Part shown: positions 42,225-52,137 of the stretch, piece after piece
Position numbering within the stretch: position 1 is the first letter of the stretch
How the letters are laid out: each line of letters starts with the position of its first letter
Source of the DNA: JACVRM01 sp963755085
GTDB taxonomy: Bacteria; Actinomycetota; Thermoleophilia; Gaiellales; Gaiellaceae
DNA length: 64,000 nucleotides
Direction: 5' to 3'
Assembly: GCA_963755085.1 (NCBI GenBank)
Contig: CAVWIN010000014.1
Span: forward strand, 429,926-493,925
Notes under the pieces: generated by a model
The model's input: only the letters and a program-made list of their open reading frames with translations
The model's database searches: none
Told to the model about the DNA's origin: nothing
Made by a program: the position numbers and the translations under genes

Positions 42225-43558
42225 ATGGCATCAGGACGTACGGAACGATGCAGGTGGACTGGGAGCGGCGGGCCGACCTCGACCGGCTCCGCCGCGAGCG
42301 GCTCGCGCGCGCGAAAGCGCATCTCGCCGACTCCGAGCTCGGCGCGCTCCTCTGCTTCGACATGAGCAACATCCGGTACATCACGGCGACGCACATCGGC
42401 ACGTGGGCGATGGACAAGCTGATCCGCTTCTGCCTCCTCCCGCAGGGCGACGAGCCGATCATGTGGGACTTCGGCTCGGCGGCCCGCCACCACAAGCTCT
42501 ATAGCCCGTGGCTCGGGGAGGAGCGGTCGCGCGCCGGGATCTCGACCCTGCGCGGCGCGGTGAGACGGACGCGCCGAGGACGTCGCGCGCAAGATCCGGG
42601 TCGAGCTCGAGGAGCGTGGGCTCCTCGGAGAGCCGCTCGGCGTCGACGTGATCGAGCTGCCCGTGCTCGAGGCGCTGCAGGCCGAGGGCGTACGGGTCGT
42701 CGACGGCCAGTCGCTCATGCAGGACGTCCGCAAGATCAAGACGGAGGACGAGATCACGCTCCTGGCGACGGCATGCGCGATGGTCGACGCGGCCTACGAC
42801 GAGCTCTTCCGCGCGCTGCGTCCCGGCATGCGCGAGAACGAGTGCGTCGCGCTCGTCAACCGGGTGCTGTATCGAGCTCGGGTCCGAGCACGTCGAGGGC
42901 GTGAACGCGATCTCGGGCGAGCGGTGCAGCCCGCACCCCCACGTCTTCACCGACCGGATGCTTCGCCCCGGCGATCCCGGCGTACTTCGACATCCTCCAC
43001 GCCTACAACGGGCTACCGAACCTGCTACTACCGGACGTTCGCGGTCGGGTCCGCCTCGCGCGCTCAGGTGGACGCGTACAAGCGCTGCCGCGACTATCCT
43101 CGACCAGGCGATCGCGATGATCCGGCCGGGCGTGACGACCGCCGAGGTCGTCTCGGTCTGGCCCGAAGGCGCAGGAGTTCGGCTTCGCGGACGAGGAGGC
43201 CGCGTTCGCCCTCCAGTACGGCCACGGGGTCGGGCTCTCGATCTGGGAGAAGCCCATCTTCAGCCGGCTCGTCTCCTTCGACCATCCGGAGACGATCGAG
43301 GAGGGCATGGTCTTCGCGCTCGAGACGTTCTGGCCCGCGTCCGACGGCTGGTCGGCGGCACGGATCGAGGAGCAGCTCGTCGTCACCGGCGACGGCTGCG
43401 AGGTGATCACGCGCTTCCCGGCCGAGGAGCTGCTGGTCGCGGGCGGAGGCCTTCCGACCGTCGGCGGAACGCTGCCCGGCGTTCGGGAGGCTCAGTCGAA
43501 CCTGAACAACCCCACAGTCGGCGCCGTCGTGGCCTCGGCGTCCTACGAGCAGGCCTAG
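42225..43558 (+). pseudogene. M24 metallopeptidase family (Xaa-Pro dipeptidase/creatinase-like), six or seven frame changes
   Basis: About 440-residue protein of the pita-bread fold. Recognisable parts across frames are VDWERRADLDRLRRERLAR, IRYITATHIGTWAMDKLIRF, DVIELPVLEALQAEGVRV, MRENECVALVNRVLY, the metal-ligand region EGVNAISGERCSPHPHVFTD, YFDILHAYNGYRTCYYRTF, ILDQAIAMIRPGVTTAEVV and GHGVGLSIWEKPIF. Frame changes lie near 42238, 42570, 42873, 42977, 43011, 43088 and 43163; most look like one surplus C or G. The last 130 residues are clean to the TAG at 43558. The substrate is unknown. Its place among 2-oxoacid dehydrogenase genes is unusual. Confidence 0.75.
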
Positions 43559-44701
43559 TGGCAACCGAAGTCATCATGCCCGCCTTGGAGCTGGCCCAGG
43601 AGACAGGGCGGATTCTCCGCTGGCTCAAGGCGGAAGGCGACGACGTCGCGAAGGGCGAGCCGCTGATGGAGATCGAGACCGACAAGGTGACGGTCGAGGT
43701 CGAAGCCCCCGCCGACGGAGTGCTCGCCGGAATCTGCGCGGCCGAGGGACAGGACGTCCCCGTCGGCGAGGCGGTGGCGTTCGTCCTCGCGGCGGGCGAG
43801 GAGGTCGCCGCAGCGGACAGCCGCTGCCGAGGCGGATCCGTCTCCGGCGGCCGCCTCGGCGACACCCCTTGCCTCGGCACGACGGGAGCGCCCCCTCGCT
43901 TCGCCGAAGGCTCGTCGGCTGGCTCGCGAATCAGGCGTGGACCTCCGGGAGATCGCGGGCTCGGGCCCGCACGGGGCGGTGCTCGCCGTCGACCTCGAGG
44001 CGCAGCCCTCGACACGGGACGGCGACGGACTCGAAGCTCGCGGCCGTCTGGCGTCGGATGGCAGAGCGGACAACGCAGACCTGGCAGACGACGCCGCACT
44101 TCTTCCTTCTCCGCGAGGTCGACGCGAGCCGCCTCATGAGCTGGCGGAAGAGCGTGTCGGCGCGATCGGGCTACGAGGCGACGACGTACACCGACCTGCT
44201 CGTGAAGCTCGTCGCAGAGGCGCTCGGCCGACATCCCGAAGTCAACGCGTCGTGGCAGGACGGTCGAGTCGTCGGTTCGGATCGAGTGAACATCGGCATA
44301 GCCGTCGCGATCGAGGACGGTCTCGTCGTCCCCGTCGTGCACGGTGCGGACCGTCTGGGCCTCGGCGAGATCGCCGCACGTCGCGGCGAGCTCGTCGAAG
44401 GCGGCCCGCGAGGGCCGTCTGCAACCCGATGACGTACACGGCGGCACGTTCACGATCTCGAACCTGGGCATGTACGGCGTCGATGCGTTCCTCGCGATCG
44501 TGAACGCGGGGCAGTCCGGCATCCTCGCAGTCGGCCGGATCGTCGAGCGCGTCGTCCCGGTGGACGGACAGCCAGCAATCCGGCCGGTCCTGACGCTTCG
44601 GGCTCTCCTTCGACCACAGGGTCGTGGACGGCGCGCGGGGTGCCGCGTTTCTCGACACCCTGGCTTCCCTGGTCGAGGAGCCGGCAGGGCTGGTGACGTG
44701 A
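43558..44701 (+). pseudogene. Dihydrolipoamide acyltransferase E2, four frame changes
   Basis: About 380-residue E2 component. An intact N-terminal lipoyl domain carries the lipoylated Lys43 in IETDKVTVEVEAPADG. A peripheral-subunit-binding domain (SPKARRLARESGVDLREIAG, frame 2) is followed by a catalytic domain in frames 3 and 1 (FLLREVDASRLMSWRKSV, GGTFTISNLGMYGVDAFLAI) and the active site FDHRVVDGARGAAFLDTL in frame 2. Shifts lie near 43818, 44020, 44400 and 44598. GTG 43558 overlaps the M24 stop (TAGTG) and the gene ends at the TGA at 44699-44701. With E1alpha and E1beta it forms a branched-chain or acetoin dehydrogenase complex; E3 is elsewhere. Confidence 0.8.
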
Positions 44702-44702
44702 G

Positions 44703-46211
44703 GTGACCACGGTCGAGCGGCTCCGCGGAGCGGAGGTCGAGCCCGTCGAAGGAACGATCGAGACCGGCGAGCTCGGCACGCGCGGGCCGGTCGTGCGCGG
44801 CAACGAGCTCGCGACCGGAGTGGCATACGCGGTGCGCAGCCCGTTCGATGGTTCGATCGTCGCAGTCGTCCACCGGGCTGCTGCGGCAGTAGTGGAGGAA
44901 GCGATCGCCGCGGCCGACGGGGCCTTCGAGATCACGCGTCACCTGCCAGCCTGGAAGCGATCCGAGATTCTCGGAAGCGTGGCGGAGATCATCGCCACGC
45001 GCGAGGAGGAGCTCGCTCGAGCGATCACGCTCGAGTCCGGGAAGCCGATTGCGCATGCTCGCCTCGAGGTGCAGCGCGCTGCGTTCACCTTCCGGATCGC
45101 AGCCGAGGAAGCGAGGCGGATCTACGGCGAGATCGTCCCGCTGGACTGGCTGCCAGGCACGGAGGATCGGATCGCGCACGTACGGCGCGTCCCATTAGGC
45201 CCCGTGGCGGGCATCACTCCGTTCAACTTCCCGCTCATGCTCGTTGCGCACAAGGTGGCCCCCGCGCTCGCCGCCGGGGATCCAATCGTCGTCCGCCCCG
45301 CGTCCCAGACGCCTGTCTCGGCGCTGACGCTCGGCCGAATCGTCCTGGAGGCCGGCTGGCCCGAGGACGGGATCGCCGTCGTGCCGTCGTCGACCGACGA
45401 CGCTGCAGCGCTGGTAGAGGATGCTCGGATCAGGCTCCTCACCTTCACCGGCAGCCCGCCGGTGGGCTGGAGCCTCAAGAGCCGCGCCGGTCGTAAGCGG
45501 GTGGCGCTCGAGCTCGGCGGAAACGCGCCCGTCATCGTGGATGCGGGAGTCGATGTCTCGTACGCGGCCTCTCGGATCGCCTGGGGCGCAACCGTTCAGT
45601 CGGGCCAGTCGTGCATCTCCGTGCAGCGCGTCTATGTCCACTCGGCCATCTGGGACGAACTCGTCCCGCAACTCGTGGAGCGGATGGGCGCGCTCACGGT
45701 CGGCGATCCGCTTCGAGCCGACACCGACGTCGGCCCGCTGATCGACTCGAGCGCCGCCGAACGGGTCGAGGAGTTGGTCAACGAGGCGGTGGCGCGGGGT
45801 GCAGAGATCCTCACGGGCGGAACGCGGGAGGGGTGTGTCTGGCAGCCGACCATGCTCGTCGAAGCGCCCGAGGACCTGCGGGTCGTGTGCGAGGAGGCGT
45901 TCGCTCCTCTCGTCGTCGTCTTCCGATTCGACGAGATCGGCGACGCCATCGAGCGCGCCGGGGCAGGCGATTTCGGCCTCCAGGCTGGCGTCTTCACGAA
46001 CGACCTCGCGGTCGTGGAGGCCGCGTTCGACCGGATCGAGACCGGCGGCTTGATCGTCAACGACGTCCCGACATTCCGCGTCGACCACATGCCGTACGGC
46101 GGCGTCAGGCAGTCCGGCTTCGGTCGCGAGGGGATCCGCTATGCGATCGAAGAGATGACCGAGATGAAGCTTGTCTGCTTCAACTCAACGCCGATCGGCC
46201 ATTCCGCTTAG
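44703..46211 (+). CDS. NAD-dependent aldehyde dehydrogenase
   Basis: 502-residue ALDH, intact. The substrate motif is ITPFNFPLMLVAHKVAPALAAG, with LTFTGSPPVGW, the general base in ALELGGNAPVIV, and nucleophile Cys304 in SGQSCISVQRV. Late residues PYGGVRQSGFGREG are typical of glyceraldehyde/succinate-semialdehyde-like ALDHs. GTG 44703 follows the E2 stop by one base. Last gene of the catabolic operon; it may oxidise a semialdehyde formed by the 3-hydroxyacid dehydrogenase. It ends 16 bases before the tRNA-Lys gene. Confidence 0.9.
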   Translation: MTTVERLRGAEVEPVEGTIETGELGTRGPVVRGNELATGVAYAVRSPFDGSIVAVVHRAAAAVVEEAIAAADGAFEITRHLPAWKRSEILGSVAEIIATREEELARAITLESGKPIAHARLEVQRAAFTFRIAAEEARRIYGEIVPLDWLPGTEDRIAHVRRVPLGPVAGITPFNFPLMLVAHKVAPALAAGDPIVVRPASQTPVSALTLGRIVLEAGWPEDGIAVVPSSTDDAAALVEDARIRLLTFTGSPPVGWSLKSRAGRKRVALELGGNAPVIVDAGVDVSYAASRIAWGATVQSGQSCISVQRVYVHSAIWDELVPQLVERMGALTVGDPLRADTDVGPLIDSSAAERVEELVNEAVARGAEILTGGTREGCVWQPTMLVEAPEDLRVVCEEAFAPLVVVFRFDEIGDAIERAGAGDFGLQAGVFTNDLAVVEAAFDRIETGGLIVNDVPTFRVDHMPYGGVRQSGFGREGIRYAIEEMTEMKLVCFNSTPIGHSA

Positions 46212-46226
46212 CGGGTACTTCGAGAG

Positions 46227-46299
<73 letters not shown>

Positions 46300-46389
46300 T
46301 GGAGCTTCGCAGGCGCCCTAGGCGCGGAAGCGGACGCCATGGTATCGCCGCCTGCGCCTATCCGTGCAAGGACGGGAGATAGTCCCCGG

Positions 46390-46875
46390 GTGACCAGCGC
46401 CGCCGACCCGCCCCGCCGACGACTCGTCCTCAAGCTGATCGCCGTCGAGCGGACCGTCCGCGGCCTGCTGCTCATCGCCGCCGGCATCTACCTCCTCTTC
46501 CACCTCCACACCGACTTCGGCAAGAAGGCGGACAGCATCATCCGCGCGGTCGAGCTCGACCCGCGGCGGCACTTCCTGCACCGCATCGTCACGTACCTGC
46601 ACCACCTGCACGCGTCCGAGCTGCGCATCGTCGCCTTCGGTGCGCTCGGCTACGGGGCACTGGAGCTCGTCGAGGGTGTTGGGCTCTGGCTCGACCAGCT
46701 CTGGGCCGAGTACCTCACCGTGGTCGCGACCTCACTGCTGGTCCCGGTCGAGATCTACGAGCTTGTCCGCCACCCGAGCATCTGGAAAGCCGGCGGCCTC
46801 GCCGTCAACGTCGCCATCGTCGCGTACCTGGTCTTCGGGCTCTGGCGGCGGCACGAGTCACGACACGACCTGTAG
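46390..46875 (+). CDS. DUF2127-family membrane protein
   Basis: 161-residue integral membrane protein with about four helices. It starts with KLIAVERTVRGLLLIAAGIYLLF and ends with VEIYELVRHPSIWKAGGLAVNVAIVAYLVF, the pattern of DUF2127. GTG at 46390 gives a short charged N-terminus (VTSAADPPRRRLVLK). The function is unknown. Its end overlaps the convergent neighbour by 18 bases. Confidence 0.75.
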   Translation: MTSAADPPRRRLVLKLIAVERTVRGLLLIAAGIYLLFHLHTDFGKKADSIIRAVELDPRRHFLHRIVTYLHHLHASELRIVAFGALGYGALELVEGVGLWLDQLWAEYLTVVATSLLVPVEIYELVRHPSIWKAGGLAVNVAIVAYLVFGLWRRHESRHDL

Positions 46876-48237
46876 TGACTGCCCGAGCACCCAGAGCCCG
46901 CTGAACGTGTAGGCGACCATGAGGATCACGAACGGGATCTGCGCGACGAGCGCGCTGCGCGACCGGTGCTGCACCGTCAGCGATACCCGGTGCGCCTCGA
47001 CCACCGCGACGACGTGGCCGAACACGATCAGCGCGACCTGGATCCACCACACCGCCCCGCCGGAGAGCGGCTGCCACGGGTTGTAGTCGTGCACCCAGTC
47101 GTGCTCGAACGGGTCGGCGAGCGTCCCGGGTGTCAGCTGCCCGAGGTAGAGCCAGTACAGGAAGTAGTGCGCCGCGAAGTAGACGGCGGCGATCGGGATC
47201 AGCGTCGGCGCGTACCGCTCGGCCGTCTTCATGACGCTGCCCTCCTCGAACACCGAGACCAGCGCGCTGACGGCGATGAAGGCGAGCAGGAAGCCACCGA
47301 CGATCACGATCATCGCCAGGGTCCCGACGCTCTCCGAGCCCGCCTGCTGGCCCGAGAAGATCCGGTCGACGAGCGTCGCGTACGTCTTCGAGCTGTGGTA
47401 CCCGTCGAAGACGACCGTGGCAAGCGTGGCGACGACGAAGGCCCCGCCGCCCGGCAGCAGCGGCGGCTCGCGCCGGATGCCGGCGCCGTAGCCCCGCAGG
47501 CGCACGCCACGGTCCTCGCGGTCGGCGGTGAGCCACGCGTCCGGGTCGCCGATCACCTCGCCGCCGTCGAGGCGCGTGAAGTACTCGAGCGGGGCGAAGC
47601 GGCTGAACGTCCGGGCCAGCACGGTGAAGAACTCGGCACGCGCGAGCCACGGCTCGGCGCCATAGAGCGCCATCCCGGCCAGCTGGCCGACGATGTAGAC
47701 GACCAGCACGACGAGGAGGTCATGCGGGCGGTCGCCCTTCTCCCAGACGAGCTCCATCCACGAGAACACGAGGAGCAGCACGACCGAGGGCCAGACGCCC
47801 AGCCACTCGGGGTACGCGCGGACGGCGAAGCCCCGCCTCGCCAGCGCGCGGTCGAGGGCGCGGCCGGCCCAGCTCAGCGGGCTGATGTAGTCCCAGATGT
47901 TCCCGACGAGCCCGCTGACGATCCCGACGCCAACCCAGAAATCGACCCAGAAGACGAGCGGCAGCGGGTTCGCGGTGAAGCTGACCGGGTCGCCCCACCA
48001 GCCGCCGACGAGGGCGTCGGCAAGGACGAGCGTTGTGACGACGGTGCCGATCGCGCCCAGGTGCAGGCGCGACAGCGGCCCGTAGAAGTCGCGGCTCGTC
48101 CAGGTCCCGCGCCCGCGAACGGCGAAGGCCGCCGCCGGCGCCGAGACGGCGACGACGAGCCCGCCGGCGAGCGCATAGAGCCAGACCGGAAGCGGGAAGT
48201 CGTACGAGACGTTTGCCGCGTGTGCGAGCAGGATCAC
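46858..48237 (-). CDS. Polytopic membrane protein of unknown function
   Basis: 459-residue protein with about eleven hydrophobic segments and no signal peptide other than the first helix (VWLYALAGGLVVAVSAPAAAF). The N-terminus resembles actinobacterial proteins that databases have labelled fenitrothion-hydrolase-like, but no metal or hydrolase motif is visible, so no function is given. The region after residue 200 is charged and lies between helices. GTG at 48237 is the first start. Its role is unknown; a transport role is as likely as any. Confidence 0.6.
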   Translation of the reverse strand: MILLAHAANVSYDFPLPVWLYALAGGLVVAVSAPAAAFAVRGRGTWTSRDFYGPLSRLHLGAIGTVVTTLVLADALVGGWWGDPVSFTANPLPLVFWVDFWVGVGIVSGLVGNIWDYISPLSWAGRALDRALARRGFAVRAYPEWLGVWPSVVLLLVFSWMELVWEKGDRPHDLLVVLVVYIVGQLAGMALYGAEPWLARAEFFTVLARTFSRFAPLEYFTRLDGGEVIGDPDAWLTADREDRGVRLRGYGAGIRREPPLLPGGGAFVVATLATVVFDGYHSSKTYATLVDRIFSGQQAGSESVGTLAMIVIVGGFLLAFIAVSALVSVFEEGSVMKTAERYAPTLIPIAAVYFAAHYFLYWLYLGQLTPGTLADPFEHDWVHDYNPWQPLSGGAVWWIQVALIVFGHVVAVVEAHRVSLTVQHRSRSALVAQIPFVILMVAYTFSGLWVLGQSLQVVS

Positions 48238-48388
48238 GACCTGAGGTTCGACGCCGTTCGACTCTTTCCGCGTCAGAGGCGCTCGGCGCAGCGGTACCGA
48301 GCGGATGCCCCGAGAAGCGTCCCGACTACTTGACCTCGGCAGGGCCGTTTCAGGGTCGAGAAGGGCGGCCCCCGGCTATCGCAGGGCG

Positions 48389-49561
48389 TCACGCGCCCGG
48401 CTGGGCCACCCGTCCACTGCGGGCGACTCTGCCCACGCGTGGCGCGCTGCGGCTGATGGCCACGAGCGTCGCCAGGCAGACCGCTGCGCCGAGCACGAAC
48501 GCGACGCCGTCGCTCGTGCCCCGGGCGAGCGCCCCGCCGCCGGCGGGGCCGAGGATGTTGCCGAGCGCCCACGCGGCGCTCATCGCGCCGAACGCGAGCG
48601 CCTGCGCGACGCCGGCGCGGTCGGCGCCGGACGCGATCAGGGCCAGTCCCGGAGTGAAGAGCGCGCCGAACGAGAAGGCGCCGAGCACCACGAGCAGTGC
48701 GAGGGCGGCGGCGGAGTCGGCGAACGCGAACGCGACGGCCACCACAGCGGAGGCCGTGACGGCGGCCACGACCGGCAGGCGCAGGCCGCGCCGGTCGATC
48801 AGCCGGCCCAGGAACGGGTTGATCACCGCCTCGATCCCGGCGGCGACGAGCCACAGCCCGCCGATGGCCGCCGGGCCCCAGCCGAGCGCGTCGAGGTGGA
48901 GCGGCACGAGCACCGCCATCAGGCCGAAGAGCAGCGAGGGGAGCGTCATCAGCCAGAGCCCGCCGAGGAGCCGGCGGTCGCGCAAGCCGCGGGCCAGCGA
49001 GCGCAGCTCGGCCCGCTGCGTCCCTGAGTCCGGCAGCCGCCGGGCGGCGAGCGCGAAGCCGGCGGGGATCAGCGCGAATGCGAGGAAGGTCGCGCGGTCG
49101 TTCGTCAGGCCCGCGACGGCGCCGATCACGGGCCCGAGCATCGCGCCGACCACGGCGCCGCCCATTGCCGTGCCGATGGCCTCGCCGCGGCGCGCGAGCG
49201 GAACGCTCGCGACGATCCACGAGAACGCGCCGGCCCACGACAGCGCGCCGCCGATGCCCTGCGTGAACCGCGCGACCCCGAGCATCCAGGGCGTGGTCGC
49301 AAGCCCGAAGACGATGCTGGCCAGGCTGACGGTCAGCAGGCCCGCGAACGCTGCGCGCCGCGGGCCGACGCGCGCCGCCGCAAGCCCGCCGGGAATGCCG
49401 CCGACGAGCGACCCGGCGGCGTACGACGCCACGAGCAGGCCTGCACCCGCCTTCGAAAGGTTGTAGTGGTCCGCGTAATGCGGGAGCAGCGGCGTCAGAG
49501 CGGCGTAGAGCGTGCTGTCGACCAGCACGACCGCCGTGGCGACGATGACGAGGCGGCGCAC
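48389..49561 (-). CDS. Major facilitator superfamily transporter
   Basis: 390-residue MFS protein with twelve helices. Motif A-like GGIPGGLAAARVGPRRAAF follows helix 2, and GRLIDRRGLRLPVV is the equivalent between helices 8 and 9. Starts with VRRLVIVATAVVLVDSTLYAALTPLLPHY, typical of multidrug or sugar-type exporters. GTG at 49561; the longer open frame upstream lacks homology. Substrate unknown. Divergent from an M23 peptidase, with 70 bases between. Confidence 0.88.
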   Translation of the reverse strand: MRRLVIVATAVVLVDSTLYAALTPLLPHYADHYNLSKAGAGLLVASYAAGSLVGGIPGGLAAARVGPRRAAFAGLLTVSLASIVFGLATTPWMLGVARFTQGIGGALSWAGAFSWIVASVPLARRGEAIGTAMGGAVVGAMLGPVIGAVAGLTNDRATFLAFALIPAGFALAARRLPDSGTQRAELRSLARGLRDRRLLGGLWLMTLPSLLFGLMAVLVPLHLDALGWGPAAIGGLWLVAAGIEAVINPFLGRLIDRRGLRLPVVAAVTASAVVAVAFAFADSAAALALLVVLGAFSFGALFTPGLALIASGADRAGVAQALAFGAMSAAWALGNILGPAGGGALARGTSDGVAFVLGAAVCLATLVAISRSAPRVGRVARSGRVAQPGA

Positions 49562-49631
49562 GCCGCCAACGTAGCTCTCCCTCGAACGAGGGTCGCTCGA
49601 TCGAGGCGGCCGGCCGATCCCAGGGCACGGC

Positions 49632-50474
49632 ATGCCCCGTCGTGTCCTCGTCACCCTGCTTGTGGTCCTCGCCGCCGGGCTTTCCGCTGCAAGCGCGGCC
49701 CCGGCTCGCGATCCGAACGTGGCCGCCCTGCAGGTCGCCCTGCGTGCGCGCGGGGTCTATAGCGGGCCGGTTGACGGGCTGGCCGGGACTGGCACGATCG
49801 CCGCTGTCCGCCGGCTCGGCGGCGACGGGCTGTTCGGCCCGCGCACCATGCACGCCCTCGGAAAGTTCGCGCGCCATCGGCTCGGAAGCCGTCCCGTCTC
49901 GGATGGGACCGTGGGGTGGGATGCGGCGGCGCTTCAGTTCATGCTCGCGTGGCATGGCTTCCCCTCCGCGACCATCGACGGCGCGTTCGGCTCGCACAGC
50001 GACCGGGCGCTGCGCAAGTTCGAGCGCTGGGCCGGGCTTCCCGAGGACGGCATCGCGGGCCCGGCGGTCATCGCCGCGCTGAAGCAGCCGCCCGCGACCT
50101 GCCCGATCGCCCTGCGCGCACCGCTCGCCACGCCTTACACCGACGGGTTCGGCCCGCGAGGCGACCGCTTTCACACCGGGCTGGACTACCCGGCGCCGAG
50201 GGGCACGCCGGTCGGCGCCGCCGCATCAGGGCGGGTCAGCTGGGCCGGCAATCTCGGCGGCGGCTGGGGGATCGTCGTGACGATCCAGCACCCGCGCGGC
50301 GTGGCGACGATGTACGCGCACCTCTCGAAAGCGCTCGTCTCGGTCGGCCAGCGGGTCACGGTCGGTGAGCGGATCGGCCTTGTCGGGGCGACCGGGGATG
50401 CGTCCGGCCCGCACGTGCACTTCGAGGTACGCCTGCGCGGCGCCGCCCTCGACCCGCTGACGGGTCTCAGCTAG
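49632..50474 (+). CDS. Secreted peptidoglycan-binding M23 endopeptidase
   Basis: 280-residue exported protein. Signal peptide to about residue 25 (ASAAPA). Two peptidoglycan_binding_1-type repeats follow (VAALQVALRARGVYSG and AALQFMLAWHGF). The LytM domain at the C-terminus has HTGLDYPAPRGTPV with the H-x3-D ligands and GPHVHFEVRLRG with HVH. Zinc ligands are complete. ATG at 49632. Role in cell-wall turnover. Ends 7 bases into the convergent histidine kinase. Confidence 0.9.
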   Translation: MPRRVLVTLLVVLAAGLSAASAAPARDPNVAALQVALRARGVYSGPVDGLAGTGTIAAVRRLGGDGLFGPRTMHALGKFARHRLGSRPVSDGTVGWDAAALQFMLAWHGFPSATIDGAFGSHSDRALRKFERWAGLPEDGIAGPAVIAALKQPPATCPIALRAPLATPYTDGFGPRGDRFHTGLDYPAPRGTPVGAAASGRVSWAGNLGGGWGIVVTIQHPRGVATMYAHLSKALVSVGQRVTVGERIGLVGATGDASGPHVHFEVRLRGAALDPLTGLS

Positions 50475-51657
50475 CCGTTCCGGACGCGGGCAGCAGCAGC
50501 TCGAAGCGCGCGCCCCGTGCCTCGCCGTCGTAGGTCAGGTCGCCGCCGAGCGCATGCGCGTACGAACGGGCGATCGCGAGCCCGAGGCCGGCGCCGTCCA
50601 GCCGCTCGCGCGCGCCCCCGCGCGAGAAGCGGTCGAAGAGCCGGCCGACGAACGCCGGGTCGACGCCGGCGCCGTGATCCTCGACGACGAGCCGGAACGG
50701 GTCGGCCGTGAGCGCCCGCACCTCGACCGGCGGCACGCCGTGGCGGAGTGCATTCGTGATGAGGTTGCCGACGATGCGGTCGAGCGCCTCCGGGTCGGTG
50801 ACGATCTCCCAGTCCGGCGGCACGTCGAGCCGCACGTCGCGTACGCGATCGGGAGCGATCTGGCGCAGGAGAGCCGCGATTCGGTCGCGCGGGCTGAAGC
50901 GGCGCGGCTGCGCCTGGAGCGCGCCGGCCTCGACACGGGACAGGTCGAGCAGGGCCTGCGCCAGGCGGGCGAGCCGTGCCGTCTGCTCGTAGAGCGTCCA
51001 CCGGAGCTCGAGCGTCTGCTCCTCCGAGAGCTGGGCGCCGCGGAGGTAGAGCGTCGACGCGATGCCGTGGACGACCGCGATCGGCGTGCGCAGCTCGTGG
51101 GACGCGATCCCGAGGAAGTCGGTCTTCAGCCGGTCGATGTGCTGGAGCTCGGCCAGCTCGTCCTCCAGGTGGCCGTCGCGGTCGGCCCGCTCGAGCAGCA
51201 CGGCGCCCATCGAGCCGAGCGCGGTCAGCAGGTCGAGGTCAGCCCCGTTCGGCGAGTCCGCCGGCCGGTCGGCCACGAGGATCGCGGGGCAGCTGCCGGC
51301 GACGAGCAGGGGCACCGCGACGGGGGACTCGAGGCCCGCGGCCTCGACGCGCGACACGACGGCCTTGCGCTGCGCGAGCGCCTCCGCGACGAACGGCAGG
51401 TCGGCGACGAGGAGCGCGTAGTCGGGCCAGTCCAGCCGCTGGCGCACGATCGGCAGCACGGTGCCGGCGCGCGGGTCGTGGCGGAGGACCGCGGCGCGGT
51501 CGTATCCGAAGGACGCCCGCACCTCCGTGCAGAGCAGCTCGAGCACGTGGGCGGCCGTCCACGGGCCAACGTTGACGAGGCCGGCCAGCCGGCCGAACGC
51601 ACCCGCCTGCGCCCGGCGGGCGGGTGCCTGTTGCCTGTCACTCCCGACGACGGCCAT
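50467..51657 (-). CDS. Sensor histidine kinase with GAF domain (orphan)
   Basis: 396-residue soluble kinase. A GAF-like sensor is at about residues 30-160, a HisKA dimerisation helix with phospho-acceptor His187 (SHELRTPI) follows, and the HATPase domain shows NLITNALRHG (N box), DHGAGVD (G1) and GAGLGLAIARSYAHALGG (G2). No membrane helix is present, so it senses a cytoplasmic cue. ATG at 51657. No response regulator lies within the window, so the partner must be encoded elsewhere. Confidence 0.9.
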   Translation of the reverse strand: MAVVGSDRQQAPARRAQAGAFGRLAGLVNVGPWTAAHVLELLCTEVRASFGYDRAAVLRHDPRAGTVLPIVRQRLDWPDYALLVADLPFVAEALAQRKAVVSRVEAAGLESPVAVPLLVAGSCPAILVADRPADSPNGADLDLLTALGSMGAVLLERADRDGHLEDELAELQHIDRLKTDFLGIASHELRTPIAVVHGIASTLYLRGAQLSEEQTLELRWTLYEQTARLARLAQALLDLSRVEAGALQAQPRRFSPRDRIAALLRQIAPDRVRDVRLDVPPDWEIVTDPEALDRIVGNLITNALRHGVPPVEVRALTADPFRLVVEDHGAGVDPAFVGRLFDRFSRGGARERLDGAGLGLAIARSYAHALGGDLTYDGEARGARFELLLPASGTAS

Positions 51658-51739
51658 CTGTCGTGTCGCTCTCCTCCACGTGCCAGGGGCGGGGTGCTCT
51701 CGCGGCCCCGCCCCCGGTCGGATCTGCTCGGCCCGCGGC

Positions 51740-51976
51740 CTAGTACGGCGGCGGGGCGGCCGGGCCTTCCTCCACGTACGTGCGGCGCCGGCTCGTGAAG
51801 TAGCCGGGGCCGGCCCACGACGACCAGAAGATCATCGAGAGCACGAGGCCCATGACGCCGACGGCGAGCACGATCCAGCCGACGGTCTGGATGTCGATCC
51901 CGTTCGCCTGAGCGTTGACGGCGAACGCGAGGATCGCGCCGACCGCAATGAGAAAGATGCTGACTCCGATACCCAT
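51740..51976 (-). CDS. Small two-helix membrane protein (DUF6458-like)
   Basis: 78-residue protein with two helices: GIGVSIFLIAVGAILAFAV (2-20) and WIVLAVGVMGLVLSMIFW (about 33-50), followed by a basic and Pro-rich tail. ATG at 51976 follows GGAGGAAC. Proteins beginning MGIGVSIFLIA are common in actinobacteria without known function. It faces the cytochrome oxidase operon. Confidence 0.75.
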   Translation of the reverse strand: MGIGVSIFLIAVGAILAFAVNAQANGIDIQTVGWIVLAVGVMGLVLSMIFWSSWAGPGYFTSRRRTYVEEGPAAPPPY

Positions 51977-52137
51977 GTGGTTGTAGTTCCTCCTTCGTCT
52001 TTCCGGGTGGTGCGCGCGCGTTCGAATGACTGCCCGCACCTCCTACCCGCCCGGCGACGCGTCTAACCTCCGTCCAACGAGGAGCCCTCGATCGCAAGGC
52101 GATCCTCCTGTTGACCGACGTTGTAGTCTCCGCGGCC

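Noticed and set aside
46966..48333. A 455-residue plus-strand frame opposite the polytopic membrane protein
   Set aside because: Charged low-complexity shadow, while the minus strand gives about eleven helices.
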